From: JAGVSZ01 sp963747775
GTDB lineage: Bacteria; Pseudomonadota; Gammaproteobacteria; Burkholderiales; SG8-39
Direction of reading: 5' to 3'
Length of the DNA stretch: 64,000 bases
Assembly: GCA_963747775.1 (NCBI GenBank)
Contig: CAVVGT010000009.1
Span: 310,001-374,000 of the forward strand
In this document: one piece after another, positions 1 through 8,529 of the stretch
How positions within the stretch are numbered: the first letter of the stretch is position 1
Layout: every line of letters begins with the position of its first letter
Notes under the pieces: generated by a model
Database searches by the model: none
What the model was told of the DNA's origin: nothing
What the model saw: only the letters and a program-made list of their open reading frames with translations
Program-made: the position numbers and the translations under genes

Positions 1-1021
1 GGTACCGATAGGGCCGGTTGTTGGCGATGTGATTGCCGTCCGCGACGACGAGCAGCTCGACCGGCCCCGCCGCTTCCGCGGCGATCCGCTCGGCATCCTG
101 CCACGGCACGAGTCGATCCAGCTTGCCGGACACGAGATAGAGCGGGCACTCGATCCGGCGCGCGGCGTCCTTGAGCGTGAGCGTCGCCGCATGACGCCGT
201 GCCGCGTCCTGCGTCGGAAGGTGGCTGCGCACGCGGAAAGCCTCGCGCGTGAGATCGGGCAGCGCGTCCCACGCCGCGGCCCAATCGTACGGGCCCGCGA
301 GTCCGATGCAGGCCTTGATCCGCTTCTCGAACGCCGCCGCGCGCGGCGCGTAGTAACCACCAAGGCTCACCCCCCACAGGCCGATGCGGCTCGCGTCGAG
401 GTCGCCGCGCCCCTCGATCCAGTCGGCCATGCTGCGCACCGGCACTTCGTAGTCGCCGCGAATCGGAAAGTCGTACTCCGCTTCGCCCTGCCCTGGCCCG
501 TCGACGCAGAGCGTCGCCATGCCGCGCGCGAGGAACGGTAGCTCGTAGGCTTCCAGCTCCTCCTTGGCCGAATCGAGCCCGGGCACCATGATCAGCACCG
601 GCGGCCGCACGGCGCCGTCAGGCTTGCGCAGGATTCCCGCGAGCGCGCGGCCTGCGTACGGGATCTCGACCCGCTCGCCCGGCGGGCGCAGATGCGGGAG
701 CGCGAGCTGCCGGCACTCGACCGCTTTGATGTGCGCGCCGCGCATCTGCGCCACGTCGTGGACGAACAGGAACTTCGCGAAGTGGTAGTAGATCGCGGCG
801 CGGGAGAGATGCTCGGCGGCGCTCAGCCTGTAGCCCGCCACGAGCGCCTCGCGCCCGAGCGCCTCGTGCACGGCCGCGCGCGCGGACCAGGCGCGGCACC
901 AGTCCTCCCAGCGTTCGATGCCGGCCGTCACCTCCTGGAAATCGGCGAGCGCGACCCCGTTGGAGATGAAGCGCGGCAGCCAGTGCGAGATCGCGGTCTC
1001 GACCCGCGGGTCACGTGCCAT
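1..1021 (-). CDS. alpha/beta hydrolase, FrsA/dihydropseudooxynicotine-hydrolase-like, 3' end cut by window
   Basis: The reading frame runs on the minus strand from ATG at 1021 to the window edge without a stop, giving about 340 residues, so the C-terminus is missing. An N-terminal helical cap of about 120 residues precedes an alpha/beta-hydrolase core. The nucleophile elbow GVSLGG places the serine near residue 219, the likely acid is Asp302 (GKLDRLVP) and the likely histidine is His331 (DGNHIANN). The cap-plus-core layout and the GxSLGG elbow fit the FrsA/DUF1100 esterases and C-C bond hydrolases such as 2,6-dihydropseudooxynicotine hydrolase; the substrate here is unknown. It begins 26 bp after the stop of the TPR-oxygenase gene and is probably co-transcribed with it. 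Confidence 0.8.
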   Translation of the reverse strand, partial: MARDPRVETAISHWLPRFISNGVALADFQEVTAGIERWEDWCRAWSARAAVHEALGREALVAGYRLSAAEHLSRAAIYYHFAKFLFVHDVAQMRGAHIKAVECRQLALPHLRPPGERVEIPYAGRALAGILRKPDGAVRPPVLIMVPGLDSAKEELEAYELPFLARGMATLCVDGPGQGEAEYDFPIRGDYEVPVRSMADWIEGRGDLDASRIGLWGVSLGGYYAPRAAAFEKRIKACIGLAGPYDWAAAWDALPDLTREAFRVRSHLPTQDAARRHAATLTLKDAARRIECPLYLVSGKLDRLVPWQDAERIAAEAAGPVELLVVADGNHIANNRPYRY

Positions 1022-1047
1022 TCGATCGTCCTGATCGCGAGCGGGGG

Positions 1048-2379
1048 TCAGCCGGCCTTGCGCGGGTGCAGGTCGAAGGCGAGACAGAGCCGCCGCTCGG
1101 CGTTCTCCACCGGCAGCGGGATCGTGTCGTGCCACAGATACGACGGGAAGGTGACCAGGAGACCGGGTTCGGGCTGCACCGCGCGCGTGATCGGCTCGCG
1201 CGTCAGCGGGATGTCGCGTCGGGATCCACCGACCTTCAGCCAGCCGGCCTGACCCGCCGCCGGATTGCGCACCACTGCGGGCACCTCCACGTAGTACACG
1301 CCGCTCAGCCAGCCGTCGGCGTGAATGTGCGGCAGCATCTTGCCGCCGCTCGTCATCTTCACCGCCCAGAGATCGAGATGGAACCGCGGCGGCGCGCCGC
1401 GCACGAACGGGTGGCGCGGATCCTCGTTCGGCAGGCTCTTGAGACGCTGCTCGAACCCGTAGGCGATGAACTGCTTCAGGATCGAGGGTGCATCGTCGCG
1501 GTAGTCGGCGAGGTTTCGGGTCGTGTGCCAGCCCTTGTAGGTGGCGTACTCGGGCGGATCCTCGCGCATGCTCGCCTCGTCCGCCGCGAAGTCGGCGAGC
1601 GCCCGGTTGAGCGCGGCGATGTCCTCGGCGCGATAGCCGAGATCGGCGAGCCGGAGGGTGTGCACGAAGTGATGCGGGTCGGAGAGCCAGGCCTCCTCGT
1701 CGCGCCGCCCCAGCTCGGCGAGCGCGAGCGTCTTCAGCGCGAGGGCGCGAACTTCCCAGACCTTGAGCTGCAGGGCCCGGTCGATCGGCGCGAGTGCGTC
1801 CGCGGCCCGGCGGTGCACCATCAGGCACTCGCCCAACGCGACGAGCGTCTCGAGGTCGCGCGGGTCGATCTGCGCGGCGCGCTCGAAGGCTTGCACCGCC
1901 GCATCGCAATGCCCGAGCTTGGCGTGCAACGTCCCCATGAAGTAGCTGGCCTTGGCGTAGCCGGGATTCGCCGCCGCGATGCGCTCGAGGAGCGCCAGGG
2001 CCTCGTCGTACCGCTCCGCGCCGCTCAGGCTCGATGCGAGCGTGTTCAGCAACCGCTTGTGATCGGGCGCGAGCCTCAACCCGCGTTCGCAGCAGTCGAT
2101 CGCCTCCGCGAACTTGTGTGCATCGTGCAGGACGCCGGCCAGGTTCGCATGGGCGTCGGCGCGATCGGGCGTCCGGCCGAGCGCGCGGCGCAGCAACGTC
2201 TCGGCGCGCTCGAACTGCTTCATCTCGGCGAGCAACATGCCGAGGCTCCCGAGCGCGCCGACGTTGTCGGCGTCGAACGTGAGCACCTGATCGTAGAGCT
2301 GCGCCGCTTCCTGCAGGCGCCCCGACTTGTGGGCGCGCAGGCCCGCGTCGAGCAGCTGCTTCGGTCCCTGCACTTCCAT
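1048..2379 (-). CDS. TPR protein with C-terminal 2OG-Fe(II) oxygenase-like domain
   Basis: A 443-residue cytosolic-looking protein without signal peptide. Roughly residues 1-230 are tandem TPR repeats, recognisable by recurring A..LY/A..Y..AL patterns. The C-terminal 200 residues resemble the putative 2OG-Fe(II) oxygenase family often fused to TPRs: an H-x-D pair in HIHADGW, a distal histidine in YLWHDTIP and a downstream arginine in ERRLCLAFD. These are the expected Fe(II) and 2-oxoglutarate ligands. TPRs probably bind a protein or peptide substrate, so protein hydroxylation is a reasonable guess but not shown. It heads a short operon with the hydrolase downstream and is divergent from the CaiB-type gene. 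Confidence 0.8.
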   Translation of the reverse strand: MEVQGPKQLLDAGLRAHKSGRLQEAAQLYDQVLTFDADNVGALGSLGMLLAEMKQFERAETLLRRALGRTPDRADAHANLAGVLHDAHKFAEAIDCCERGLRLAPDHKRLLNTLASSLSGAERYDEALALLERIAAANPGYAKASYFMGTLHAKLGHCDAAVQAFERAAQIDPRDLETLVALGECLMVHRRAADALAPIDRALQLKVWEVRALALKTLALAELGRRDEEAWLSDPHHFVHTLRLADLGYRAEDIAALNRALADFAADEASMREDPPEYATYKGWHTTRNLADYRDDAPSILKQFIAYGFEQRLKSLPNEDPRHPFVRGAPPRFHLDLWAVKMTSGGKMLPHIHADGWLSGVYYVEVPAVVRNPAAGQAGWLKVGGSRRDIPLTREPITRAVQPEPGLLVTFPSYLWHDTIPLPVENAERRLCLAFDLHPRKAG

Positions 2380-2558
2380 GCCGAAATGCTAACAGGCTGT
2401 CGAAAATCGGTTTCCCGACGCGCGGCACATGCTCGAAGCGAACGATCTCCACAGGGCGGCCGCGTCTCGACAGGCACTGACTTAGGGCGCGGGGGCTGTT
2501 TCCCCCGAATTTCAACACCCGTTCACCCACGGGCGCAACGCGCGCTAACATCGCCTGC

Positions 2559-3707
2559 ATGGGACCTCTTGCCGGCGTGAAGGTGCTCGAGCTCGAAGCG
2601 ATCGGGCCGGGCCCGTTCTGCGCCATGATGCTCGCGGACATGGGCGCCGACGTGCTGCTCGTCGACCGCCCCACCGATCCGCGCCTCGGCTTCGCCCGCG
2701 ACCGCTGGTCCGACGCGATGCTGCGCGGCCGGCGCTCGGTGACCCTCGATCTGAAGTCGCCGGACGGCGTCGCCGCCGCGCTCGCGCTCGTCGAGCGCGC
2801 CGACGCGGTGATCGAGGGCTTTCGTCCCGGTGTGATGGAGCGGCTGGGGCTCGGGCCCGAAGTGCTCCTCGCGCGCAACCCGAAGCTCGTCTACGGCCGG
2901 ATGACCGGCTGGGGTCAGGACGGACCGCTCGCGCCGCGGGCCGGCCACGACATCAACTACATCGCCCTGTCGGGCGTCCTGCACGCGATCGGACGCGCGG
3001 GCAGCGCGCCGGTGCCGCCCCTCAATCTGGTCGGCGACTTCGGCGGCGGCGGGATGCTGCTCGCCTTCGGCATCGCGTGCGCGTTGATCGAGGCGCAGCG
3101 CTCGGGCCAGGGACAGGTCGTCGACGCCGCGATGGTGGAAGGCGCATCGCTCCTCGCGACCATGTTCGCGGGCATGCTGGCCGCGGGGCGCTGGAGGGAG
3201 GGACGCGGCGAGAACGTGCTCGACTCCGGCGCGCCCTGGTACGACACCTACGAAACCCGCGACGGGCGGTTCGTCGCGATCGGTGCGATCGAGCCGAAGT
3301 TCTACGCGGAGCTGCTCGAGCGCCTCGGCGTCGCGGGGGAGAAGCTTCCCGAGCAGCACGACCGGGCGGGCTGGCCGAAGCTGCGGCGCCGCTTTGCGGA
3401 AGTCTTCCGCGCGAAGACGCGCGACGAGTGGTGCGCGGCGTTCGAGGGCTCGGACGCCTGCTTCGCGCCGGTCCTCACGTTCTCCGAGGCGCGCGAGCAT
3501 CCCCACAATCTCGCGCGTCGCGCATCCGTGACGGTCGGAGACGTGCCGCAGCCGGCACCCGCGCCGCGCTTCTCGCGCACGCCGGGCACCGTGCGCCGCG
3601 CCCCGCCCGAGCGCGGCGCGCAGGGACGGGAGGCCCTGGCCGACTGGGGGTTCTCGAACGCCGAGGCCGAGCGCTTCGCGTCGCTCGGCCTCGGGTTCAC
3701 GTCCTGA
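2559..3707 (+). CDS. CaiB/BaiF family CoA-transferase (alpha-methylacyl-CoA racemase-like)
   Basis: A 382-residue class III CoA-transferase family protein. The N-terminus GPLAGVKVLELEAIGPGPFC is the family's nucleotide-binding start, and the conserved aspartate of these enzymes probably lies in GHDINYIALSGVL (about residues 131-143). The length of about 380 and the GH-D-INY motif match alpha-methylacyl-CoA racemases, which invert the 2-methyl stereocentre of branched acyl-CoAs, better than the 400-residue formyl-CoA transferases. Racemase versus transferase cannot be decided here. It is a single-gene unit, followed by two hairpins, with the Prx-Grx gene converging on it. Confidence 0.85.
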   Translation: MGPLAGVKVLELEAIGPGPFCAMMLADMGADVLLVDRPTDPRLGFARDRWSDAMLRGRRSVTLDLKSPDGVAAALALVERADAVIEGFRPGVMERLGLGPEVLLARNPKLVYGRMTGWGQDGPLAPRAGHDINYIALSGVLHAIGRAGSAPVPPLNLVGDFGGGGMLLAFGIACALIEAQRSGQGQVVDAAMVEGASLLATMFAGMLAAGRWREGRGENVLDSGAPWYDTYETRDGRFVAIGAIEPKFYAELLERLGVAGEKLPEQHDRAGWPKLRRRFAEVFRAKTRDEWCAAFEGSDACFAPVLTFSEAREHPHNLARRASVTVGDVPQPAPAPRFSRTPGTVRRAPPERGAQGREALADWGFSNAEAERFASLGLGFTS

Positions 3708-3721
3708 CTGGTTTTCACGAC

Positions 3722-3743
3722 ACGAGGGGCCACACCCCCTCGT
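3722..3743. terminator. hairpin between convergent genes
   Basis: ACGAGGGG at 3722-3729 pairs with CCCCTCGT at 3736-3743 across a 6-nt loop, 15 bp after the CaiB stop. There is no T-run, so it is only terminator-like. Confidence 0.4.
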
Positions 3744-3757
3744 CCTCCCCGATGTCA

Positions 3758-3788
3758 GGAAGACCGCTGCCTTTGGCAGCGATCTTCC
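3758..3788. terminator. strong bidirectional terminator-like hairpin
   Basis: A 14-bp stem (3758-3771 with 3775-3788, one mismatch) closes on a TTT loop. It ends 8 bp from the stop of the minus-strand Prx-Grx gene and lies between two convergent genes, so it can serve both. No clear T-tract follows on either strand. Confidence 0.55.
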
Positions 3789-3795
3789 CTCTTGC

Positions 3796-4545
3796 TCACG
3801 CGGCCTTCTTCGCCCAGCGCTCGAGCTCCTCCCAGCCGCCGATGCGCGTGCCGTTGACGAAGACCTGCGGCACGGTCTGCGCGCGGGCGATCGCGCCGAC
3901 GACGCGGCTGCGGACCTTGTGGTCGAGCGGGACCTCGACGTAGTCGTAGCCCCGCTCGGTGAGGAGCGCCTTCGCTTTCGCGCAGAATGCGCAGCCCTCG
4001 CGCGTCAGGATGGCGACCTGGTCGGGCTTCTTCGCCTTCGGGTTGATGTAGGCGAGCATCGTGTCGGCGTCGGACACCTCGAACGGGTCGCCCGGCTTCT
4101 GCGGTTCGACGAACATCTTCTCGACCATGCCGTCGCGCACCAGCATCGAGTAGCGCCACGAACGCTTGCCGAAGCCGAGGTCGGCCTTGTCCACGAGCAT
4201 GCCCATCCCGTCGGTGAACTCGCCGTTGCCGTCGGGAAGGAGGAAAACCTGGTCGGCCTCCTGGTCCTTCGCCCACTCGTTCATCACGAACGCATCGTTG
4301 ACCGAGACGCACACGATCCGGTCGACGCCGTTCGCGAAGAAGGCCGGTGCGAGCTCGTTGTAGCGCGGCAGGTGTGTCGACGAGCAGGTCGGCGTGAACG
4401 CCCCCGGCAGCGAGAAGACGACCACCGTCTTGCCCTTGAAGATCTCGTCGGTGGTGACGGTCTTCCACTCGCCGCCCGCGCGAGTGCGGAACGACACTTG
4501 CGGGACTTCGTGGCCGGCGCGGCTTTCGAGCATGTCTGACTCCAT
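3796..4545 (-). CDS. hybrid peroxiredoxin-glutaredoxin (Prx5-Grx)
   Basis: A 249-residue fusion that reduces peroxides using glutathione. Residues 1-165 are a Prx5-type peroxiredoxin with the peroxidatic cysteine Cys54 in PGAFTPTCSS. Residues about 175-249 are a glutaredoxin with the CAFC dithiol (Cys185, Cys188), TVPQVFVNG and IGGWEEL glutathione-binding motifs. The order and size match the Haemophilus-type PGdx enzymes. It is cytosolic. It is transcribed divergently from oxyR across a 100-bp gap containing an OxyR site, so peroxide induction is likely. Confidence 0.93.
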   Translation of the reverse strand: MESDMLESRAGHEVPQVSFRTRAGGEWKTVTTDEIFKGKTVVVFSLPGAFTPTCSSTHLPRYNELAPAFFANGVDRIVCVSVNDAFVMNEWAKDQEADQVFLLPDGNGEFTDGMGMLVDKADLGFGKRSWRYSMLVRDGMVEKMFVEPQKPGDPFEVSDADTMLAYINPKAKKPDQVAILTREGCAFCAKAKALLTERGYDYVEVPLDHKVRSRVVGAIARAQTVPQVFVNGTRIGGWEELERWAKKAA

Positions 4546-4598
4546 GGTTGGCGATGAGCGATGGCCCGGACTTTACGGGCCGCGGGCTGTGCAGCCCA

Positions 4599-4635
4599 AT
4601 ACTTGATTGGTATCCTCCCGATAGGCTCAGACTAT
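4599..4635. promoter_or_regulatory. OxyR binding site between prx-grx and oxyR
   Basis: Four quarter-sites with exact 7-bp spacing: ATAC-N7-GTAT-N7-ATAG-N7-CTAT, 37 bp in total. The known OxyR consensus is ATAG-N7-CTAT-N7-ATAG-N7-CTAT, so the downstream pair is perfect and the upstream pair has one mismatch per quarter. It ends 10 bp before the oxyR start, suiting both autoregulation and prx-grx activation. Confidence 0.85.
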
Positions 4636-4645
4636 CGAACTCGAG

Positions 4646-5572
4646 ATGACCCTTACCGAGCTCAGGTACCTGGTCGCGGTCGCCGAAGAGCGCCACTTCG
4701 GCCGCGCGGCCAGGCGCTGCTTCGTCAGCCAGCCGAGCCTCTCGGCGGCGATCCGGAATCTCGAGGACGAGCTCGGCGTGCCTCTCTTCGAGCGCGGGAA
4801 ACAGGGCGTTCTGGTTACCGAGACCGGGGCGCAGGTCGTCGCCCAGGCACGGCGCGCGCTCGAGGAAGCGGCCCGCGTCACGACGATTGCGAAGCAAGGG
4901 ACGGACCCGTTGAAGGGTGTGCTCCGACTGGGCGTGATCCACACGATTGCGCCTTACCTCCTCCCGGATCTGGTGGGCGCCCTGCGCAAGCGTGCGCCGG
5001 AGATGCCGCTCGACATCGAGGAGACCATCACCGCGACCCTCGACCGCATGCTCCGCGCGGGCGAGCTTGATGCGGCGATCGTCGCGCTGCCCTACGAGGC
5101 GCCCGGCATCGAGGTGATGCCGCTCTATGACGAGACGTTCCGCGTCGTCGTCCCGGCACGACATCGATTGACGCGCAAGAAGGCGGTGGCTACGGCAGAC
5201 CTCGATACCGATGAGCTGCTGCTGCTGCCGGTGGGCCACTGCCTGCGCGACCAGGTGCTCGACGCCTGCGAGGATTTCTCCCGTCCGCCGCCGCCCGGGC
5301 GGCAGGGCAACTCGCTCGAAACCCTGCGCAGCATGGTGGCCTCCGGCCTGGGGATCACGGTGTTGCCCGCGACAGCGCTCACCCGTCGTTACGCGACGCC
5401 GCTCGTCCGATCGATCGACTTCGCCGCCCCGCACCCCAAACGGCGCGTGGCCCTCGCCTGGCGCAGGGACTTTCCGCGGCCGGCCGCCGTGCGCAAGCTC
5501 GCCGAAGCGATCCGCGGCCTCGACCTACCGGTGACGCCCCTCGCGGAACCGGAACCCGACCGCGCCGTCTGA
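4646..5572 (+). CDS. oxyR: hydrogen-peroxide sensor regulator OxyR
   Basis: A 308-residue LysR-family regulator. An N-terminal winged helix-turn-helix (residues about 1-60) is followed by a substrate-type domain. The redox pair sits in GHCLRDQVLDAC, and counting from the chosen ATG puts the cysteines at 199 and 208, exactly the Escherichia coli OxyR positions. This supports both the start codon and the assignment. Oxidation to the 199-208 disulphide activates transcription of peroxide-defence genes. The divergent Prx-Grx gene and the tetrameric OxyR site upstream give a compact peroxide-response unit. Confidence 0.96.
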   Translation: MTLTELRYLVAVAEERHFGRAARRCFVSQPSLSAAIRNLEDELGVPLFERGKQGVLVTETGAQVVAQARRALEEAARVTTIAKQGTDPLKGVLRLGVIHTIAPYLLPDLVGALRKRAPEMPLDIEETITATLDRMLRAGELDAAIVALPYEAPGIEVMPLYDETFRVVVPARHRLTRKKAVATADLDTDELLLLPVGHCLRDQVLDACEDFSRPPPPGRQGNSLETLRSMVASGLGITVLPATALTRRYATPLVRSIDFAAPHPKRRVALAWRRDFPRPAAVRKLAEAIRGLDLPVTPLAEPEPDRAV

Positions 5573-5606
5573 CGCATTGGCGACGCCTCGTGCTAACGTT
5601 CGCAGC

Positions 5607-6524
5607 GTGAAAAGAACCGCCCTATACAGCCGCTCCGGCCGACCGCGGATCCCCGCCGCAGCGGAAGCGGCCGATTCCCCGCGCGCGAGCGCGCCGGCGG
5701 CGCCCGCGACGGCGCAGCCCGCACGCTGGCGCCGACTCCTCGCCCGGCACGAGCGGTTCCTCCTGCTCGCCATCGGCGGACTGCTCGCTGCGCTCGCGAT
5801 CTTCGTCTACAACACCCGGACGCCGACGGCGCGCGCCCTGACTCAGCAGGATATCGACGCCGCGGTGCTGCACACGCTGCAGACCAAGCCGCTGCCCTCG
5901 TACGCCGCGAAGGCGTACGAGGTCATCCGGCCGTCGGTGGTACGAGTGCAGGGACTGGGCATCGACGAGATCGGCGGCGAGGAGGTCGAGCACGGCATCG
6001 GCAGCGGCGTCGTGATCGTCGACAAGGGGGTCATCCTCACCAACCTCCACGTCGTGGCGGGCGCGAAGCGCGTCAAGGTGGTCTTCGAAGACGGTCTCGA
6101 GTCCGAAGCCGAGATCGTCGGCCTGCACCCCGAGCACGATCTCGCCGTGCTGCAGGCAAAGACGATCCCGGACGACCTCGTCGCCGCGACGATGCGATCC
6201 ACCGACGACCTCGCGCCGGGCGACCACGTCGTCGCGGTCGGCTTTCCCTTCGGCATCGGGCCGTCGGTGTCGGCCGGGGTCGTGTCGGGGCTGAAGCGCG
6301 AGTTCCGCTCGCCCGAAGGCAAGCGCGTGCTGACCAATCTCATCCAGTTCGACGCGGCGGCGAATCCGGGCAGCTCCGGCGGGCCGCTCGTGACCGCCGA
6401 GGGCGAGGTGGTCGGCATCGTCACGGCGATTCTCAACCCGTCGGAGCAGCGCGTGTTCATCGGCATCGGCTTCGCGGTGCCGATCGAGAACGCGGCCTCC
6501 GCCGCGGGCATGCATCCGTTCTAA
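5607..6524 (+). CDS. membrane-anchored HtrA-like trypsin-family serine protease lacking a PDZ domain
   Basis: About 305 residues from the GTG at 5607; a TTG at 5577 in the same frame would add ten residues, and neither has a clear ribosome site. A proline/alanine-rich cytoplasmic segment precedes one membrane helix (FLLLAIGGLLAALAIFVY), so the protease domain should be periplasmic. The triad is visible: His in LTNLHVVAG, Asp in EHDLAVLQ and Ser in NPGSSGGPLV. The protein ends right after the protease core, with no PDZ domain, unlike DegP/DegS. It precedes moxR by 24 bp, so it may belong to the MoxR-DUF58-VWA operon. Confidence 0.85.
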   Translation: MKRTALYSRSGRPRIPAAAEAADSPRASAPAAPATAQPARWRRLLARHERFLLLAIGGLLAALAIFVYNTRTPTARALTQQDIDAAVLHTLQTKPLPSYAAKAYEVIRPSVVRVQGLGIDEIGGEEVEHGIGSGVVIVDKGVILTNLHVVAGAKRVKVVFEDGLESEAEIVGLHPEHDLAVLQAKTIPDDLVAATMRSTDDLAPGDHVVAVGFPFGIGPSVSAGVVSGLKREFRSPEGKRVLTNLIQFDAAANPGSSGGPLVTAEGEVVGIVTAILNPSEQRVFIGIGFAVPIENAASAAGMHPF

Positions 6525-6548
6525 ACCAGGGGAAGCGGGCACACACGC

Positions 6549-7571
6549 ATGGAAAACGTCAAGGACGCCGGGCGCGCCGAGATGGCGGCGCTCATGGAAC
6601 GCATCCTGTACGAGGTCAAGAAAGTGGTCGTGGGCCAGGACCACTTCCTCGAGCGCGTGCTCGTGGCGATCCTCGCGCAGGGACACCTGCTCGTCGAGGG
6701 CGTGCCGGGGCTCGCGAAGACCCTCACCGTCAAGACGCTCGCGCGGACGATCCGCGGCACGTTCAAGCGCATCCAGTTCACGCCCGACCTCGTTCCGGCC
6801 GACCTGGTCGGCACGCGGATCTACAACCAGAAGACCGGAGACTTCGCCACCGCGCTCGGGCCGGTGTTCACCAACCTGCTCCTCGCCGACGAGATCAACC
6901 GCGCGCCGGCGAAGGTGCAGAGCGCCCTGCTCGAGGTCATGCAGGAGTACCAGGTGACGATCGCCGGGCAGACGCACAAGGTGCCCGCGCCGTTCCTCAC
7001 GATGGCGACGCAGAACCCGATCGAGACCGAGGGGACCTATCCGCTGCCCGAGGCGCAGGTCGACCGGTTCATGATGAAGGTGCTGGTCGGCTACCCGACC
7101 GAGGAAGAGGAATTCGTCATCGTCGATCGCGTCACCGGGGTCGCCGAGCCCGACGTCATGGCGGTGGCGACCACCGACCAGCTGAGCGCGCTTCAGCGTG
7201 ACTGCCGCAAGAGCTACGTCGATCCCTCGCTGATGCAGTACGCGGTGCGCCTCGCCGCCGCCACGCGCTTTCCCGAGCGCCACGGCCTCGCCGGCCTCGC
7301 GAAGTACCTCTCCTTCGGCGCAAGCCCGCGCGCCCCGATCCACACGATCGAGGGCGCGAAGGCGCTGGCGTATCTGCGCGGACGCACGTACGTGCTGCCC
7401 GAGGACGTGACCGACCTGGTCCCCGACGTCTTCCGGCATCGCCTGGTGCTCACCTACCAGGCGCTGTCCGAGGGCATGACCGCGGACGACTTGATCCGCC
7501 AGGTCATGCAGAAGATCCCGGCCCCCGAGAAGCCCCTGGAGGCGCATGTCCGGGTCGCCGCAGGCGCCTAG
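6549..7571 (+). CDS. MoxR-family AAA+ ATPase
   Basis: A 340-residue AAA+ ATPase. Walker A is GVPGLAKT (residues 51-58), Walker B is LLLADEINRAP, and the sensor segment TQNPIETEGTYPLPEAQVDRF is typical of the MoxR Proper/RavA group. MoxR ATPases act as chaperones that mature or activate protein complexes together with VWA-domain partners. Here the next two genes encode exactly those partners, DUF58 and VWA proteins, with overlapping reading frames, so translational coupling and a shared membrane complex are likely. Confidence 0.93.
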   Translation: MENVKDAGRAEMAALMERILYEVKKVVVGQDHFLERVLVAILAQGHLLVEGVPGLAKTLTVKTLARTIRGTFKRIQFTPDLVPADLVGTRIYNQKTGDFATALGPVFTNLLLADEINRAPAKVQSALLEVMQEYQVTIAGQTHKVPAPFLTMATQNPIETEGTYPLPEAQVDRFMMKVLVGYPTEEEEFVIVDRVTGVAEPDVMAVATTDQLSALQRDCRKSYVDPSLMQYAVRLAAATRFPERHGLAGLAKYLSFGASPRAPIHTIEGAKALAYLRGRTYVLPEDVTDLVPDVFRHRLVLTYQALSEGMTADDLIRQVMQKIPAPEKPLEAHVRVAAGA

Positions 7572-8529
7572 CGCGAGCAAACCCGAGGCCGCAACGCCCG
7601 CGCGGTCGAGCGAGCCCGAGCAGGTCCTCCGCCGGCTCGAGTGGACCGTCATCCGCCGCCTGGACGGAGCGGTGCACGGCAATTACCGGACGCTCTTCCG
7701 CGGCTTCGGGCTCGACCTCGCCGACATCCGCGAGTACCAGTACCAGGACGACGTCCGCCACATCGACTGGAACGTCACCGCGCGACTCCAGACCCCGTAC
7801 GTCCGCGAGTACAACGAGGACCGCGAGGTCACCGGGTGGTTCCTGCTCGACCTGAGCCCCTCGGTCGACTTCGGTTCGCACGAGAAGAAGCGCACCGTGT
7901 CGGCCGAGTTCGTCACGGTGGTCGCGCGACTGCTCGGCCGGCACGGGAACCGCGTCGGTGCGATGTTCTACGGCGACAGCGTCGATGCCGTGATCCCGGC
8001 GCGCGCCGGACGGCGGCACGTCCTGCACCTGCTCCACGAGATGCTTTCCCGGCCGGCGCGCACGCAGTCGAAAGAGACGAACCTGCGCGAGTTCCTCGCG
8101 GCGGCGTTCCAGACCATGCCGCGCCGGTCGCTCGTGTTCGTCGTGTCCGACTTCATCAGCACGCCGGGATGGGCGGAGCCGCTCGCCCATCTCGCGCAAC
8201 GCCACGAGGTCGTCGCGGTGCGGCTTTACGATCCGCTCGAAATGGAGCTCCCGGACCTCGGGCTGCTGGTCGTGCAGGACGCGGAGACCGGCGAGCAGCT
8301 CTTCGTCGACACGCACGATGGCGCCTTCCGCAAGCGCTTCGCGGCCGCCGCAGAGCTGCGCGAGCGCATGCTCCGGGCCGCGTTCCGCGACGCCGGCGTG
8401 GACGCCCTCGAGCTCTCCACCGATGACGATCTCGTCGACGCCATCCTGCGCTTCGCCGACCTGCGCAAGCGGCGCAGCCAGCTGGCGGGCGGCGGCATCT
8501 TGCCGCGGCATCTCGAAGGCGCGGAATGA
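7546..8529 (+). CDS. DUF58 domain protein of the MoxR operon
   Basis: A 327-residue protein whose start overlaps the end of moxR by 26 bp. The DUF58 signature is clear: LADIREYQYQDDVRHIDWNVTAR around residues 62-85, then VREYNEDREV and a degenerate VWA-like fold starting at LLDLSPSVDFG. DUF58 proteins accompany MoxR ATPases, but their biochemical role is not established. No signal peptide or membrane helix is visible. It overlaps the next gene by 4 bp (ATGA). Confidence 0.9.
   Translation: MSGSPQAPSASKPEAATPARSSEPEQVLRRLEWTVIRRLDGAVHGNYRTLFRGFGLDLADIREYQYQDDVRHIDWNVTARLQTPYVREYNEDREVTGWFLLDLSPSVDFGSHEKKRTVSAEFVTVVARLLGRHGNRVGAMFYGDSVDAVIPARAGRRHVLHLLHEMLSRPARTQSKETNLREFLAAAFQTMPRRSLVFVVSDFISTPGWAEPLAHLAQRHEVVAVRLYDPLEMELPDLGLLVVQDAETGEQLFVDTHDGAFRKRFAAAAELRERMLRAAFRDAGVDALELSTDDDLVDAILRFADLRKRRSQLAGGGILPRHLEGAE

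Noticed and set aside
1015..2580. Long plus-strand reading frame of 521 codons opposite the TPR-oxygenase gene
   Set aside because: Arg/Gly/His-rich shadow of high-GC coding on the other strand; no domain, while the minus strand has clear TPR and oxygenase motifs.
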